A DNA stretch of 64,000 bases from Chitinophaga sancti (GCF_034087045.1 NZ_CP139247.1:310001-374000), one strand, 5' to 3'. Shown: positions 37,761-47,575, numbered from the stretch's first letter. Numbers and translations are program-made. The notes: generated by a model not told the origin, from the sequence alone.

Positions 37761-40340
37761 TTAAATTTTATATCTCAGTCCTCCGTAAAACATTCTTCCA
37801 ATCACCGGTCCCCACACCATACTCGCATCAAAACCAGCACTAAACGGCTGCCCCGCATTGATCACCGGATCCTTCTGGTAAAAATTAGTCAGGTTCTCTG
37901 CCCCGACATAAATATCCAGTTTCTTCGCAAATGTCTTACTCACCTGTGCATTCATCGTCACATAACTCTGAGAATACGCCTCCGGACTCACCGCCGTCAT
38001 TGGTATACGCTTTGGCCCATTGTAATTCACTGTATAATCAAATTTCCAGGTCTTCACCCCATAGGCCAGATTTGCAAATACACGATGCTTAGCTGTCAGC
38101 GGTCGCTGTTTTAAGGTACCACTATAAGTCGTCTTTACATCAAAATAACGGTAAGCTACCCGCACATCCAGCTTAGGCAACGGCTCTGCTGTTATCTCCG
38201 CCTGCATACTATTGGAATAAGACTTCCCATCCAGGTTATAAAACTTCACCTCCGTAGGGTTTTCTACATCTACTACCACCTGGCTATTAAAATCATTCCT
38301 GAAATAATCCACACTCACCATCGCATCACGACCAAATAACGTTAGTCTCTGATCTATACTCACCCCTTTATTCCACGCTACTTCCGGATTCAATCCATAC
38401 GCCTTTCCATCTGTCGCCCCTAAGATCTGTAACGTTCTCGCACTCGCCATCACACTCATATTCTCCGCCAGTATATTCGCTGTTCGCTGACCTCTACCCC
38501 CACTTACACGTACTGTTGTACCCGGAATAGGCTCATATCTCACATGGATACGGGGTGTCAGAAAAAAACCAAACAGGCTGTTATTATCTCCACGCAAACC
38601 AGCTACCACACTGAATTTCTCCACCGGCGCAAAAGTGTATTCAAAAAATGCCCCCGGTACCACTTCCGTTCTTTTATACTTCAGCGCATTGTATGACTCA
38701 TTATAATCATCATTCAAAAAGCTGAAACCTGTTCTGAATTTATGGATTGTACTACCAATAATAGATTGATAGATCAGGTTCGCATATACACTCTTCTGAT
38801 CACCATCATACTTCGTCAATCCAAAGAAGGAATTTTGCGTATGACTAATTCCGGCTAACTGCAAACCCACACTTTTGTAAGGCTTTGCCGGAAAGGTATA
38901 CCCAATCTTTGCAAACGCTTCATACCTGTCAGTGTTGATCCCCAGTCCATACAATGAAGAACCGGATTTATAATCGATCTGTCCTCCCTTTTTTTCATCT
39001 TTCAACACCTTCACACCAAAGATGGTTATGAACCCTTTGCCATTATCATACTTCCACCTGTTCACAGCACTGAACAGATTGCCCGTTGGCACATCTCTAA
39101 AACCATCCTTGGTGAAATCTACTTTCTTATTCGCCAGGAAGTCGTCATGCAATAACAAACCAACTGACCATTTTGAATTGATCTTTTGCGCCAGATTTAC
39201 ATTCACATCCGTCTTGCCAAAGTCATTCACATACACATTGGCATATAATTGTTCACTGCTCTCAGGTTTCTTTAACTCCACATTGATCTGTCCGGCTATG
39301 CTTTCATACCCATTCGCTACAGAACCAATCCCTTTGGTCAGCTGGATAGATTCTACCCACGGACCCGCAATTGAATTCAATCCCAGTGGCGTAGCCAACC
39401 CTCTTGGACCAGGCAGGTTTTCCACTGTCAACTGTGTATAATTCCCACTCAGCCCTAATAACTGTATCTGCTTGGAACCCGTGATCGCATCATTATAAGA
39501 TACATCTACTGATGGATTGGTTTCAAAACTCTCACTCAGGTTACAACAAGCTGCTTTCAACAATTCTTTACTCGTTACTATTTCTGTCCTTGCTGTAGCC
39601 AGCGAAGATATTTGCGTCGTCTTCACCCTTGAATTCACTGTAAATTCTTTCAACTGCTGCTCATTCACCCTGTAATGACAACACTCTGGTAATGCATTGT
39701 AAGCCTTTGCACTGGCCTTCCTGTTATCCACATCATGCCCTACTTTCAGTATACGCTCTTCAATGGTATTCAAATTAGTCTGTGAAGGATCATATTCAAT
39801 TTGCAAAGTTTTAGTCGCTACATCCCAATGCGCCATACTCACCCCATTACCCTTTGCAGCAGTCTCAATTCTTTGCTGGCATTGTTCACAAGCGCCGGAT
39901 ACCGGGATCGTAGCCTGGTGAGCGGCAGTTACCGGTGGCATAGTTTGCTGAGCGCCGGATACTGGTGTCGTACTCTGCTGACCGCCTGATACCGGTGTCG
40001 TCACCTCATGTTCTGCACCTGCCTTCCTATACTGACAACACCCCGGCAATGCCTTGTAAGTCTTGTCACTGGCCTTCCTGCTACCCACATCATGCCCTAC
40101 TTTCAGAATCCTCTCTTCAATAGTATTCAAATTAGTCTGAGTGGTATCATATTCCAAATGCAGGGTTTTAGTCGCTACATCCCAGTGCGCCATATTCACC
40201 CCATTGCCCTTTGCAGCAGTTTCAATTCTATGCTGACATTGGTCACAAACGCCGGATACAGATATGGATGTGTGTTTTTGTGCGGATAGGTTATTGATAT
40301 AGCATAATAGGAAACCTATTAGCATAATAAGCTTATACAT
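37761..40340 (-). CDS. TonB-dependent receptor with two N-terminal HMA-like metal-binding domains
   Basis: An 859-residue outer-membrane receptor. After a signal peptide (1-21) come two copies, 119 residues apart, of an HMA-like domain (CDQC at 32-35 and CEQC at 151-154), each followed by a CC pair (101-102 and about 220). A linker of ten-residue repeats (TTPVSGGQQS-type, about 114-143) joins them. The plug (about 245-360) and a beta-barrel to the C-terminus follow. It probably takes up copper or another soft metal, or a chelate of it (inference). The HYC_CC_PP gene lies directly upstream on the same strand. Confidence 0.92.
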   Translation of the reverse strand: MYKLIMLIGFLLCYINNLSAQKHTSISVSGVCDQCQHRIETAAKGNGVNMAHWDVATKTLHLEYDTTQTNLNTIEERILKVGHDVGSRKASDKTYKALPGCCQYRKAGAEHEVTTPVSGGQQSTTPVSGAQQTMPPVTAAHQATIPVSGACEQCQQRIETAAKGNGVSMAHWDVATKTLQIEYDPSQTNLNTIEERILKVGHDVDNRKASAKAYNALPECCHYRVNEQQLKEFTVNSRVKTTQISSLATARTEIVTSKELLKAACCNLSESFETNPSVDVSYNDAITGSKQIQLLGLSGNYTQLTVENLPGPRGLATPLGLNSIAGPWVESIQLTKGIGSVANGYESIAGQINVELKKPESSEQLYANVYVNDFGKTDVNVNLAQKINSKWSVGLLLHDDFLANKKVDFTKDGFRDVPTGNLFSAVNRWKYDNGKGFITIFGVKVLKDEKKGGQIDYKSGSSLYGLGINTDRYEAFAKIGYTFPAKPYKSVGLQLAGISHTQNSFFGLTKYDGDQKSVYANLIYQSIIGSTIHKFRTGFSFLNDDYNESYNALKYKRTEVVPGAFFEYTFAPVEKFSVVAGLRGDNNSLFGFFLTPRIHVRYEPIPGTTVRVSGGRGQRTANILAENMSVMASARTLQILGATDGKAYGLNPEVAWNKGVSIDQRLTLFGRDAMVSVDYFRNDFNSQVVVDVENPTEVKFYNLDGKSYSNSMQAEITAEPLPKLDVRVAYRYFDVKTTYSGTLKQRPLTAKHRVFANLAYGVKTWKFDYTVNYNGPKRIPMTAVSPEAYSQSYVTMNAQVSKTFAKKLDIYVGAENLTNFYQKDPVINAGQPFSAGFDASMVWGPVIGRMFYGGLRYKI

Positions 40341-40398
40341 ATAAATCTAAATTAAAAGGGAAAAATTACTGTTGGTTATTTAGACAAACACGGGGGTA

Positions 40399-40785
40399 TC
40401 AAACTCTATAAATACAGTTCAGAATATAACTGGGGATAATACTATATAGTGGTGGCCCATTACCATAATTAAAGGAGTAAGGCAGATCTATAACAGGTGT
40501 AACAATCCATGATTTGAGCTGTACATTCAACAGCGTAAAGAAGAAAGTAGCGGGCACATTCATAGCTGCAGCAGAGAAATGACTATCCTCTACCTTCAGG
40601 GTCTTAAATGTCGTTTCACAACAACCCTTGTGTTGCTGATCCATCTCACAATGATGCCCATCAGCACTGGCCAGTCCAAGAGACACTTCCGCCAGTTTAC
40701 CACAACAATAAAACTGCTTTACACCCAGACCAACTAGTGTCAGGGAGTAAAGCAGTAATAAACATATTGCGGTTACCCTTTTCAT
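40399..40785 (-). CDS. HYC_CC_PP-type cysteine-rich exported protein
   Basis: A 128-residue protein with an N-terminal hydrophobic export segment, a Cys pair in FYCCGKL, HHCEMD, a second pair in KGCCET, and GPPLYS near the C-terminus. This order is that of the HYC_CC_PP family of Bacteroidota, whose function is unknown and whose genes often lie next to TonB receptors for metals. The ATG at 40783-40785 is set by the perfect -7 box just upstream; the longer frame would start inside that box. It is probably co-transcribed with the HMA-receptor gene 58 bp downstream. Confidence 0.85.
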   Translation of the reverse strand: MKRVTAICLLLLYSLTLVGLGVKQFYCCGKLAEVSLGLASADGHHCEMDQQHKGCCETTFKTLKVEDSHFSAAAMNVPATFFFTLLNVQLKSWIVTPVIDLPYSFNYGNGPPLYSIIPSYILNCIYRV

Positions 40786-40792
40786 GTACCAG

Positions 40793-40800
40793 CAAAGGTA
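40793..40800 (-). promoter_or_regulatory. -7 box of the HYC_CC_PP/receptor operon
   Basis: TACCTTTG on the minus strand matches TAnnTTTG, seven bases upstream of the ATG at 40785. It fixes the start and suggests a very short or absent leader. Confidence 0.6.
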
Positions 40801-40920
40801 CAACTCAGGATGTATATAATTTCAGATAAGATGTATATTATTTCAGCAATAGGCTACATTCATTTGTGATGATGTTCATCGCCCCAGGGCTGACCTCACC
40901 CAACCCTAAGTCACACATAA

Positions 40921-43386
40921 TCAAAATGTTAATTGCTGGATAATGGTCGGATCCTGGATCTCTTTGTCCCTTGCGAGCAACAATACCTTGGACATTACTT
41001 CGGCCGACTTCGGATCGTCGTCTACAAATGGCAGGAACAACCTCCCTCTTTGCTGAGAATGCACCGGCAATACAGACAGGTACCTTCCAGGCATCATGTG
41101 TACAATGGCACTGCCCAGGTGTACGCTGTATTCGCCGTATTGCCCCTTAATTTTGGCGTGATTACCGATTACCTGCACGTTGTCCAGTTTAAATAACCGT
41201 GCCGTCTCTGTCAGCAACACCGCCCTCATTTCGATAGTTGAATGGCTCGCCTCCGGATCTACCCCACCTACATGCGCCACACTTACCACCAGGTCTATAT
41301 CACGCATGACCTCACTGAAAATGCGGGGATCGATGTCTTTGAAAGCTACATTCTTATATGTCTTCAGGTCATGGAAGATCACCTGTTCCAACACCGGCGA
41401 TTCTACTTCCGCAGGAGAGAACCAGTTCGCCTGTGCGTACATCTTCACCACAAAACCCTCTTTGTGGAATGCCTTCTGCAAACCTTCTTCATGATCTACT
41501 TTCCAGCCTCTTGACTTCAGCAATGCCACCGTCTTCGCTGGCTGTACCTGGTGCCCGGCATAACGGCGGGAGATAGATTTCTCTTCCAGCTCTTCGGCCA
41601 ATGGGGTATATAGCTCACGGAAAATTTGTTTGAAAGGTTGTTGTAAGCGCTGTTCAAAACAATAATGCTGGTAATCGCCCCAGCTGCCACAGGCATAAAG
41701 ATCTGTACAGTGCGCTATGCGTACCAATGCATCCGGCTTTATTGCAAACTGCTCACCTTTTGCTGATACCAACCTATTATCCTTCCAGAAACCATGACCT
41801 GTATCCGTCACAAACACCAGCTTTTCCAAATGCTTCGCGATCACTGGATGACTAAACAAATTAGCCAGCTCCGCCGCTTCAAAACCATCGCCTCTTGCCA
41901 TAGCTTCTTCCAGTGATTTGCGGGAACGACGGAATTGCTCCTTCAGTGTTTTCTTAAACTCCTGTAGTTCCAGTACTTTCTTGTCCTTCTTGTATTTCGC
42001 CGGTACAGCAGCCAGTTTTTTATCCCCTCTAAAAGCGACTACATCTGCTTCACCATCCTCTTCAATGATCAGACCTATCAACACATCATCATACTGCACC
42101 TGTGTTTCTTTAGAAAGGATATTCTGCACCTGTTTGGTTTCCATGGCCCAGCTTAAGCGCATCGGATCAGCATATCCTGCATTCCTTGCCAGGTTCTCCA
42201 TCGCAATACGGATTGCAATGCCTTCGCTGGTTTGCTTCTGCGCACCAAACTGTTTACTTTCCTTTTTGAATTGCTGGATGTATTCATATCTGCCAAGTAT
42301 ATCCTTTTGTGGGTTTGCCTTGCTCAACGGAATCAATCCATACATACGCAGGTAATCCTGGTCTCTTTTCTCTTTCACCTTTTGTGTCACCTCTTTAATC
42401 TTCAGATCACCAGTGATCACATCGGCATACAAACGCGCCCTGCGATGACCATTTCCATCACTGATGTATTTTGCAGCATTATATACTTTCTGCCAACGGT
42501 CTTTACCTATTTCCTTGTACGCCTGCTGGAACCAATCTTTATCCACCGCACCATCTTTAAAGTCCTGTAATTCGATAGAGGTATACAATGCAACAGCACT
42601 TTCAAAATCCGCATTCTTCGCTGAATAGGCATCCGACTTAGTATGCACATGCAACCACCAGATAGCGGTATCCAATCCCTTCCAGTTCAGACAACCACTT
42701 ACCAGCTGTTGCCATTGTGGCGCATACACCGCTGCCTCTATCAATCGTTCTTCTTTTACACTGATAGCTTTCATAGCCTCATTAAATTGCGCCTGCGTAT
42801 CAGTAGCAGATGGATAACATTTTTTAAGCAGCGAACTAAATAGCTGTTGTTTATTTTTATGATCAGCAGAATAAATGTATCCTTTATGCAGGGAGTCTTT
42901 TCCCAGGCCAGCCAGTATCTGAGCAAAACGATGGATACCTTCCAGTCTTTCTATTTCAGTAACAAAAGCAGATACAGGCGTAGCAGAGTCACCACGTTTC
43001 AATTCAATATCCAGCAGGTGTTCTCTCACACGGTTATACATAGTTTGCAGGAAAGGATAGTTGGCAAATATGGCATACATTCCATCTTCAAACGCCAGTA
43101 GTGCTGTTTCCTGCGCTTTTGTCAGATCTGCTTTTTCTTCATTGTAATTGCTTCCAAAACCGATCTTGCCATTGGCAGCTTGTCCCTCCATTTGTTCACT
43201 GGTCAGGTATGGCAATGCATTTGTTCCCGTTTTTTTAGTATTGTATGCATGTACCTGTTGTTTGACCACGGCAGTGATCAGCTCCTTCACTGTAGGTTGG
43301 GTTCCAATGTCATCCAGCTCTATTTTTTGTTTTTCAAGAATGGTATGTTTACGTCCCGCTTGTTTAATGTTGACAATTACGAACAT
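40921..43386 (-). CDS. DUF4132 (MolR-like) domain protein
   Basis: An 821-residue cytoplasmic protein with no signal peptide or membrane segment. The C-terminal third carries the DUF4132 signature (SRRYAGHQVQPAKTVALLKS, then HDLKTYKNVAFKDIDPRIFS). The N-terminal part is mostly helical. E. coli relatives (MolR/YehI type) begin with a WGR domain; none is present here. A stand-alone WGR gene lies nearby at 37339. The molecular function of DUF4132 proteins is not known. It is a single gene. Confidence 0.85.
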   Translation of the reverse strand: MFVIVNIKQAGRKHTILEKQKIELDDIGTQPTVKELITAVVKQQVHAYNTKKTGTNALPYLTSEQMEGQAANGKIGFGSNYNEEKADLTKAQETALLAFEDGMYAIFANYPFLQTMYNRVREHLLDIELKRGDSATPVSAFVTEIERLEGIHRFAQILAGLGKDSLHKGYIYSADHKNKQQLFSSLLKKCYPSATDTQAQFNEAMKAISVKEERLIEAAVYAPQWQQLVSGCLNWKGLDTAIWWLHVHTKSDAYSAKNADFESAVALYTSIELQDFKDGAVDKDWFQQAYKEIGKDRWQKVYNAAKYISDGNGHRRARLYADVITGDLKIKEVTQKVKEKRDQDYLRMYGLIPLSKANPQKDILGRYEYIQQFKKESKQFGAQKQTSEGIAIRIAMENLARNAGYADPMRLSWAMETKQVQNILSKETQVQYDDVLIGLIIEEDGEADVVAFRGDKKLAAVPAKYKKDKKVLELQEFKKTLKEQFRRSRKSLEEAMARGDGFEAAELANLFSHPVIAKHLEKLVFVTDTGHGFWKDNRLVSAKGEQFAIKPDALVRIAHCTDLYACGSWGDYQHYCFEQRLQQPFKQIFRELYTPLAEELEEKSISRRYAGHQVQPAKTVALLKSRGWKVDHEEGLQKAFHKEGFVVKMYAQANWFSPAEVESPVLEQVIFHDLKTYKNVAFKDIDPRIFSEVMRDIDLVVSVAHVGGVDPEASHSTIEMRAVLLTETARLFKLDNVQVIGNHAKIKGQYGEYSVHLGSAIVHMMPGRYLSVLPVHSQQRGRLFLPFVDDDPKSAEVMSKVLLLARDKEIQDPTIIQQLTF

Positions 43387-43541
43387 CAGGGTTAAAATTT
43401 AAACAATCCGGTGGCAATATATATAAATTATCTGACGAATGATCACCGTTTTTGACAGCGTGTGCCCTTTAACTGCTAAAATGACTGTATATTTCCCTTT
43501 GGCATAAAAGATGATATTTATCAGTAATAAAAGTAGATAAC

Positions 43542-44036
43542 ATGGCTAATCAAACTGCAATACTTGCTGGTGGTTGTTTTTGGGGTGTAGAAGAGCTCAT
43601 CCGTGAATTACCGGGTGTAATCAATACGCATGTGGGTTATACGGGTGGTGATGTGCCAAATGCGACATATCGGAATCATGGCTCCCATGCAGAGGGCATC
43701 AAAATAGAATTCAATCCTGAGGTGATTTCTTATCGCCAGTTGCTGGAATTCTTTTTCAAGATTCATAATCCGACTACCCGGAATCGCCAGGGGAATGATA
43801 TAGGTATGTCTTACCGGTCTGCTATCTTTTACCTGGATGCAGCACAGCAGGAAACAGCTGAAGCGCTGATAAAAGAACTGGATGCAGCAAAGATCTATCC
43901 TAATCCGATCGTAACAGAGGTGGTACCTGCGGGTGATTTCTGGGATGCAGAAGAGGAGCATCAGGATTATTTACAGAAACATCCAAATGGATATACTTGT
44001 CATTATATCCGTCCGGAATGGGCATTGACGAAATAA
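43542..44036 (+). CDS. msrA: Peptide-methionine (S)-S-oxide reductase MsrA
   Basis: A 164-residue enzyme that reduces methionine-S-sulfoxide in oxidised proteins. The active-site motif GGCFWG places the catalytic Cys at residue 12. The conserved [34 protein letters not shown] and [23 protein letters not shown] blocks are all present, including the Glu and Tyr of the active site. Length is normal for a single-domain cytoplasmic MsrA without an MsrB fusion. It is a single gene, closed by two hairpins. Confidence 0.97.
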   Translation: MANQTAILAGGCFWGVEELIRELPGVINTHVGYTGGDVPNATYRNHGSHAEGIKIEFNPEVISYRQLLEFFFKIHNPTTRNRQGNDIGMSYRSAIFYLDAAQQETAEALIKELDAAKIYPNPIVTEVVPAGDFWDAEEEHQDYLQKHPNGYTCHYIRPEWALTK

Positions 44037-44058
44037 GATTAAAGTTATACATACAAGG

Positions 44059-44089
44059 GCCTGCTGATGGTTATCAGCAGGCTTTTTTT
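44059..44089 (+). terminator. Terminator of msrA
   Basis: GCCTGCTGAT (44059-44068) pairs with ATCAGCAGGC (44073-44082) around GGTT and is followed by seven T. Confidence 0.92.
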
Positions 44090-44122
44090 AGTTTACATTA
44101 TTTTGCCGCCTGAATAGTGAAT

Positions 44123-44157
44123 AAACCAAAGGCGGCTCGGTGAGCCGCCTTTGGTTT
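44123..44157 (-). terminator. Strong terminator for the minus-strand genes at 44170 onward
   Basis: AAACCAAAGGCGGCTC (44123-44138) and GAGCCGCCTTTGGTTT (44142-44157) are perfect 16-bp arms with a three-base loop, 13 bp past the stop at 44170. Confidence 0.88.
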
Positions 44158-44169
44158 GATGAGGAAGTT

Positions 44170-44358
44170 TTAACGGCACTTGATGGGAGGCGCCGGGGAT
44201 TTTTCTATCCTCACGCTGCTTGCAAAATATTTCAGACGGACAGCAAGTGCTTCTTCAAAGGTCAGGTCTACTTTACCTATATAACCTATCACGTGATGTT
44301 TACCTTCTCTTTTATCTTCTTCTATCATTTCTTCAAAACCTGAAATAAATTCAGCCAT
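44170..44358 (-). CDS. Small hypothetical protein
   Basis: About 62 residues (MAEFISGFEEMIEEDKREG at the start), with no signal peptide or recognised family. It begins right after the stop of the gene at 44360. An in-frame ATG at 44370 would overlap that gene by eleven bases. It ends KSPAPPIKCR. It is the last gene of the run before a strong terminator, which supports it being real. Its function is unknown. Confidence 0.55.
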   Translation of the reverse strand: MAEFISGFEEMIEEDKREGKHHVIGYIGKVDLTFEEALAVRLKYFASSVRIEKSPAPPIKCR

Positions 44359-44359
44359 A

Positions 44360-44848
44360 TTAAAAACCATTTAAATTGTTAGTGAATAAATTGAATGTAG
44401 TAAACGACTTATCTGAATACTTTAATTGCCTGGTTGGATAATCCATATAAAGAAACCTATCCTGAAACAGACCGGCTATAAATGAATGTGTGTATGATAA
44501 CGCATCCAGATCTGTCGCATCAAAGACAAACAACCCCATTCCTTTTCTTTGTTTTATCAATTCTTTGGTGGATAACTCTCCCACCCAAATAAAGCTCGGC
44601 ATAACCTTCTTTAACAAAGCATCCTTTGATGGTTTTGGAATAGAAGGATCTTTTGCCAGATGATCTCTAAATGAATCACTGGATGTTAAAAACATCCGGA
44701 TAAATAATGATGAATGCAGTGCGATATTCAGCTCAGGCGTGCAAAGTATAGTCTTAAATTTGATTTTGGCTTCTTTTGCGCTAAGGTGCATTTCCGGATG
44801 AAAAGGAACGATAAAGTGTGTTATTTTACTATAAAGCCACAAAATCAC
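44360..44848 (-). CDS. Hypothetical protein, probable C-terminal part of a frameshifted gene
   Basis: A frame of 162 codons that starts only with GTG at 44846-44848, inside the 3' end of the upstream frame (20-base overlap). Its first residues (SKITHFIVPFHPEMHLS) read as an uninterrupted protein interior, not a start. Skipping one base at the junction joins it smoothly to the upstream product. I therefore read it as the second half of one gene broken by a frameshift, or expressed by frameshifting. The family is not recognised. Confidence 0.55.
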   Translation of the reverse strand: MILWLYSKITHFIVPFHPEMHLSAKEAKIKFKTILCTPELNIALHSSLFIRMFLTSSDSFRDHLAKDPSIPKPSKDALLKKVMPSFIWVGELSTKELIKQRKGMGLFVFDATDLDALSYTHSFIAGLFQDRFLYMDYPTRQLKYSDKSFTTFNLFTNNLNGF

Positions 44849-45260
44849 ACGCCTTCAACGCCTCCTTCGCCACCACCGATCGCCCCAATATCCCCGGTAC
44901 AATTGGCCTGACCACCATAAACCCCATATATTGCTTCGTTATCCTCTTCACCCCCTCGCTACTCCTGAAATTCCCCGCTACAATCTCCCCCTCAAATAGC
45001 GACAACCGAATACAATCCCTTCCATGCTCACCCTTCTTCGAAGAAAAATGAGCATAATAACTACTCCTATACACCTTATCCACATAAGGCGACTCAATTA
45101 AAAACCATATCGACTTCTTCAGCCGATCAATATGTCTTTTCAAATGAGTATCAAATAAATCTTCTGCAATCTCCAATGACACCTGAAATACCTTCTGAAG
45201 CAGTGGAATTAATATACTTCGTATTTCAGGATTGGAACAAATAACAATGGTATTGTCCAT
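44829..45260 (-). CDS. Hypothetical protein, probable N-terminal part of a frameshifted gene
   Basis: About 143 residues from the ATG at 45258-45260 (MDNTIVICSNPEIRSIL); a TTG at 45290 is a less likely start. The segment YMGFMVVRPIVPGILGRSV looks like a conserved core of a larger hypothetical family, followed by ACDFVAL and an abrupt TAG. The next frame continues the sequence. No enzyme motif is identified. The run ends with the small gene at 44170. Confidence 0.55.
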   Translation of the reverse strand: MDNTIVICSNPEIRSILIPLLQKVFQVSLEIAEDLFDTHLKRHIDRLKKSIWFLIESPYVDKVYRSSYYAHFSSKKGEHGRDCIRLSLFEGEIVAGNFRSSEGVKRITKQYMGFMVVRPIVPGILGRSVVAKEALKACDFVAL

Positions 45261-45415
45261 ATAAAAACTGGGCACTAAAAAGTGAAACAATGGTTAATCT
45301 GGTTGCGTCTTTCGTATACGCAAGGTAACAACATTACTAACGCATAAAAAAATATTTTTCCTTCTACTCAATCCTAAAAAAACAATTGGATAAAAATAAT
45401 TCTTCCAGCAAAATT

Positions 45416-46093
45416 TTAAACAATCAACTTATACCCCGCCCCTCTAATACTCATCAACTGCACCCCCGGCTCCCCCTTCAACATCTTCCTCAAATGACTC
45501 ATAAACACATCCATACTCCTCGCATTATAATACGTATCATCCCCCCATATCTTCAACAAAGGCACCTGCCTTGGCACCAACGTATTCTTATGCTGCAACA
45601 ACAACTCCAACAACGCCGCCTCCTTATAAGACAACGTATACCTCGCCACAGATGTCTCCAACTCCTGCGTCACCGGATCCAGCTTACAACTACCAAACAC
45701 ATACACAGACTCAACTTGCTGCCGCCCCCCGAATCTACTCAACAATGACTCCATCCTGATCAATAACTCCCCCATATTAAACGGCTTCCGCAAATAATCA
45801 TTCCCCCCACTCTTAAACCCCTTAATCACATCCTCCGGCAATGACTTCGCACTCAAAAATATAATCGGCACCCCCGCATCCAACTTCCTGATATCCTCCG
45901 CCAATGTATACCCATCCTTTACCGGCATCATCACATCCAACACACAAATATCCGGCGGGGCACTCCTAAATAATTCCAACGCCTGACTCCCATCCGTCGC
46001 CAACACCACCTCATACCCACTCTGCCCCAAACCATCACTAATGATTTGCGCCAAGGTCAGCTCATCTTCTGCATACAATACTTTATACTTCAT
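45416..46093 (-). CDS. OmpR/PhoB-type response regulator
   Basis: A 225-residue two-component response regulator. The receiver domain has the acidic pair in YAEDE, the phosphorylation site Asp53 (VLDVMMP), Ser81 in FLSAK, and Lys103 in LRKPF. The C-terminal winged helix (about 130-225) ends RSMDVFMSHLRKML and IRGAGYKLIV, typical OmpR class. The ATG overlaps the histidine-kinase gene by eleven bases. Its likely target is the outer-membrane gene at 47636, whose promoter region has three 10-bp-spaced direct repeats. Confidence 0.95.
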   Translation of the reverse strand: MKYKVLYAEDELTLAQIISDGLGQSGYEVVLATDGSQALELFRSAPPDICVLDVMMPVKDGYTLAEDIRKLDAGVPIIFLSAKSLPEDVIKGFKSGGNDYLRKPFNMGELLIRMESLLSRFGGRQQVESVYVFGSCKLDPVTQELETSVARYTLSYKEAALLELLLQHKNTLVPRQVPLLKIWGDDTYYNARSMDVFMSHLRKMLKGEPGVQLMSIRGAGYKLIV

Positions 46094-47537
46094 TATAAAC
46101 AGGTAATTCTATGATAAATTCACTCCCCTTCCCCAACTCACTCACTACACGGATCTTCCCGCCATGCCTCTCCACTATCTGCTTTACATAATTCAACCCC
46201 AACCCGGACCCCTTCACATTATGCACATCCACATTATCCTGCACCCTAAAAAACCGCTCAAATATCCTCTCATGATAGATCTTAGATATCCCCGGCCCAT
46301 TATCCTTCACACTGATTACAATATGCTTTTCTGTACACGCACAACTTACATCCACCCGCACATCCTTCCCCCCATACTTCAGCGCATTATCTATCAAATT
46401 ATAAAACACATTCGTCAAATGCACCGGATCCCCATCTAAAAAACAAGGCTCCTCCGAAGGATGATAATGTATGCCTGCTGACTTATTCTGCAACTGCATC
46501 GATGTCACCACCTGCTCCAATCCCTGCTGCACATCATACAACTCCGACCGTAACCGCGTCTCCCCACTATCCACCTCATCTAAATTCAATACCTTCTCTA
46601 TCATCATATTGAGCCGGTGCAACTCCGTCTTACTGATATTGATATACTGCAACAACTTCTCCGGATCCGCCGTCAGCTGATACCTCGTAATTGCATCTAA
46701 TGCTGCCTCCATCACCGCCACCGGCGTTTTCAACTCATGCGTCATATTGCTCGTAAATGCAATCCTCGCCTGCGCATATATATGCTGATGCTTCAACAAT
46801 CTAAACACAAAGTAAAACGCAGCCCCCGTCAATAACAACATCAAAAACGAAGACAATAAATAATACCGCATCTGATAAAACACAATCCCCCTCAATGAAG
46901 GCACCACCAACTGAAAATTATTATACAACCGGATATTGTAACTATACGGCTCACTATGATAATCCGCCTTCCGAACCTCTGCAGCCGTATGATGATTTAA
47001 AATTACCCCACTCTCCCAATCATACTTCACCACGAAGTACTTTACCCTAAGATGATTCTTCAACAACTCCTGATCTACCAAACTATCCAACCGGTTATAC
47101 TCTACTGAATCTAAAACCAATTGCCCTTCCTCCGTTTCTCCATGTTCAAAAATACGCTGTATCTTATGCTTCTTCCGCTCATATTTCTTATTCGGTATCC
47201 TGATACTGATATCTACTATTGAACTATCCCCCGTCAAATCCGAATCAAACCGGCTCATCACCTTATGCCCTCTCATCCTGCTATACGCCTCTTTAAATTG
47301 CAACCACTCCGGCGACTGAAAAAAGCTCAAAAAGTTTTCATTCCCCTCATTCCCCGGCAATAAGCTCAGGAAATTACTACTCCTCACCACATTATTCACC
47401 ACCTGGTCCAGGTCACGCTTTACCTGTACCTTCTGCGAACTGTACAACTGGCTCAACCACGCCACCTGCAATATGACACTGACGATCATCGCCACTATCA
47501 CCAAAGGATATGCATACTTTTTAGAAAACCATTTCAT
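46083..47537 (-). CDS. Sensor histidine kinase
   Basis: A 484-residue membrane kinase. Membrane segments are at about 9-30 and 225-248, enclosing a periplasmic sensor region of roughly 190 residues with no known domain. There is no clear HAMP domain. The HisKA phosphoacceptor is in NMTHELKTPVAVMEAAL; the ATP-binding domain has NVFYNLIDNALKYGG, VKDNGPGIS and KGSGLGLNYVKQI. It is coupled to the response regulator at 45416 and divergent from the OMP gene at 47636; its ATG is preceded by CATCTTTG and four bases. Confidence 0.95.
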   Translation of the reverse strand: MKWFSKKYAYPLVIVAMIVSVILQVAWLSQLYSSQKVQVKRDLDQVVNNVVRSSNFLSLLPGNEGNENFLSFFQSPEWLQFKEAYSRMRGHKVMSRFDSDLTGDSSIVDISIRIPNKKYERKKHKIQRIFEHGETEEGQLVLDSVEYNRLDSLVDQELLKNHLRVKYFVVKYDWESGVILNHHTAAEVRKADYHSEPYSYNIRLYNNFQLVVPSLRGIVFYQMRYYLLSSFLMLLLTGAAFYFVFRLLKHQHIYAQARIAFTSNMTHELKTPVAVMEAALDAITRYQLTADPEKLLQYINISKTELHRLNMMIEKVLNLDEVDSGETRLRSELYDVQQGLEQVVTSMQLQNKSAGIHYHPSEEPCFLDGDPVHLTNVFYNLIDNALKYGGKDVRVDVSCACTEKHIVISVKDNGPGISKIYHERIFERFFRVQDNVDVHNVKGSGLGLNYVKQIVERHGGKIRVVSELGKGSEFIIELPVYNEV

Positions 47538-47575
47538 GCTACAAAGATGGGGACTTTACCCTCCCGAAAATACGA

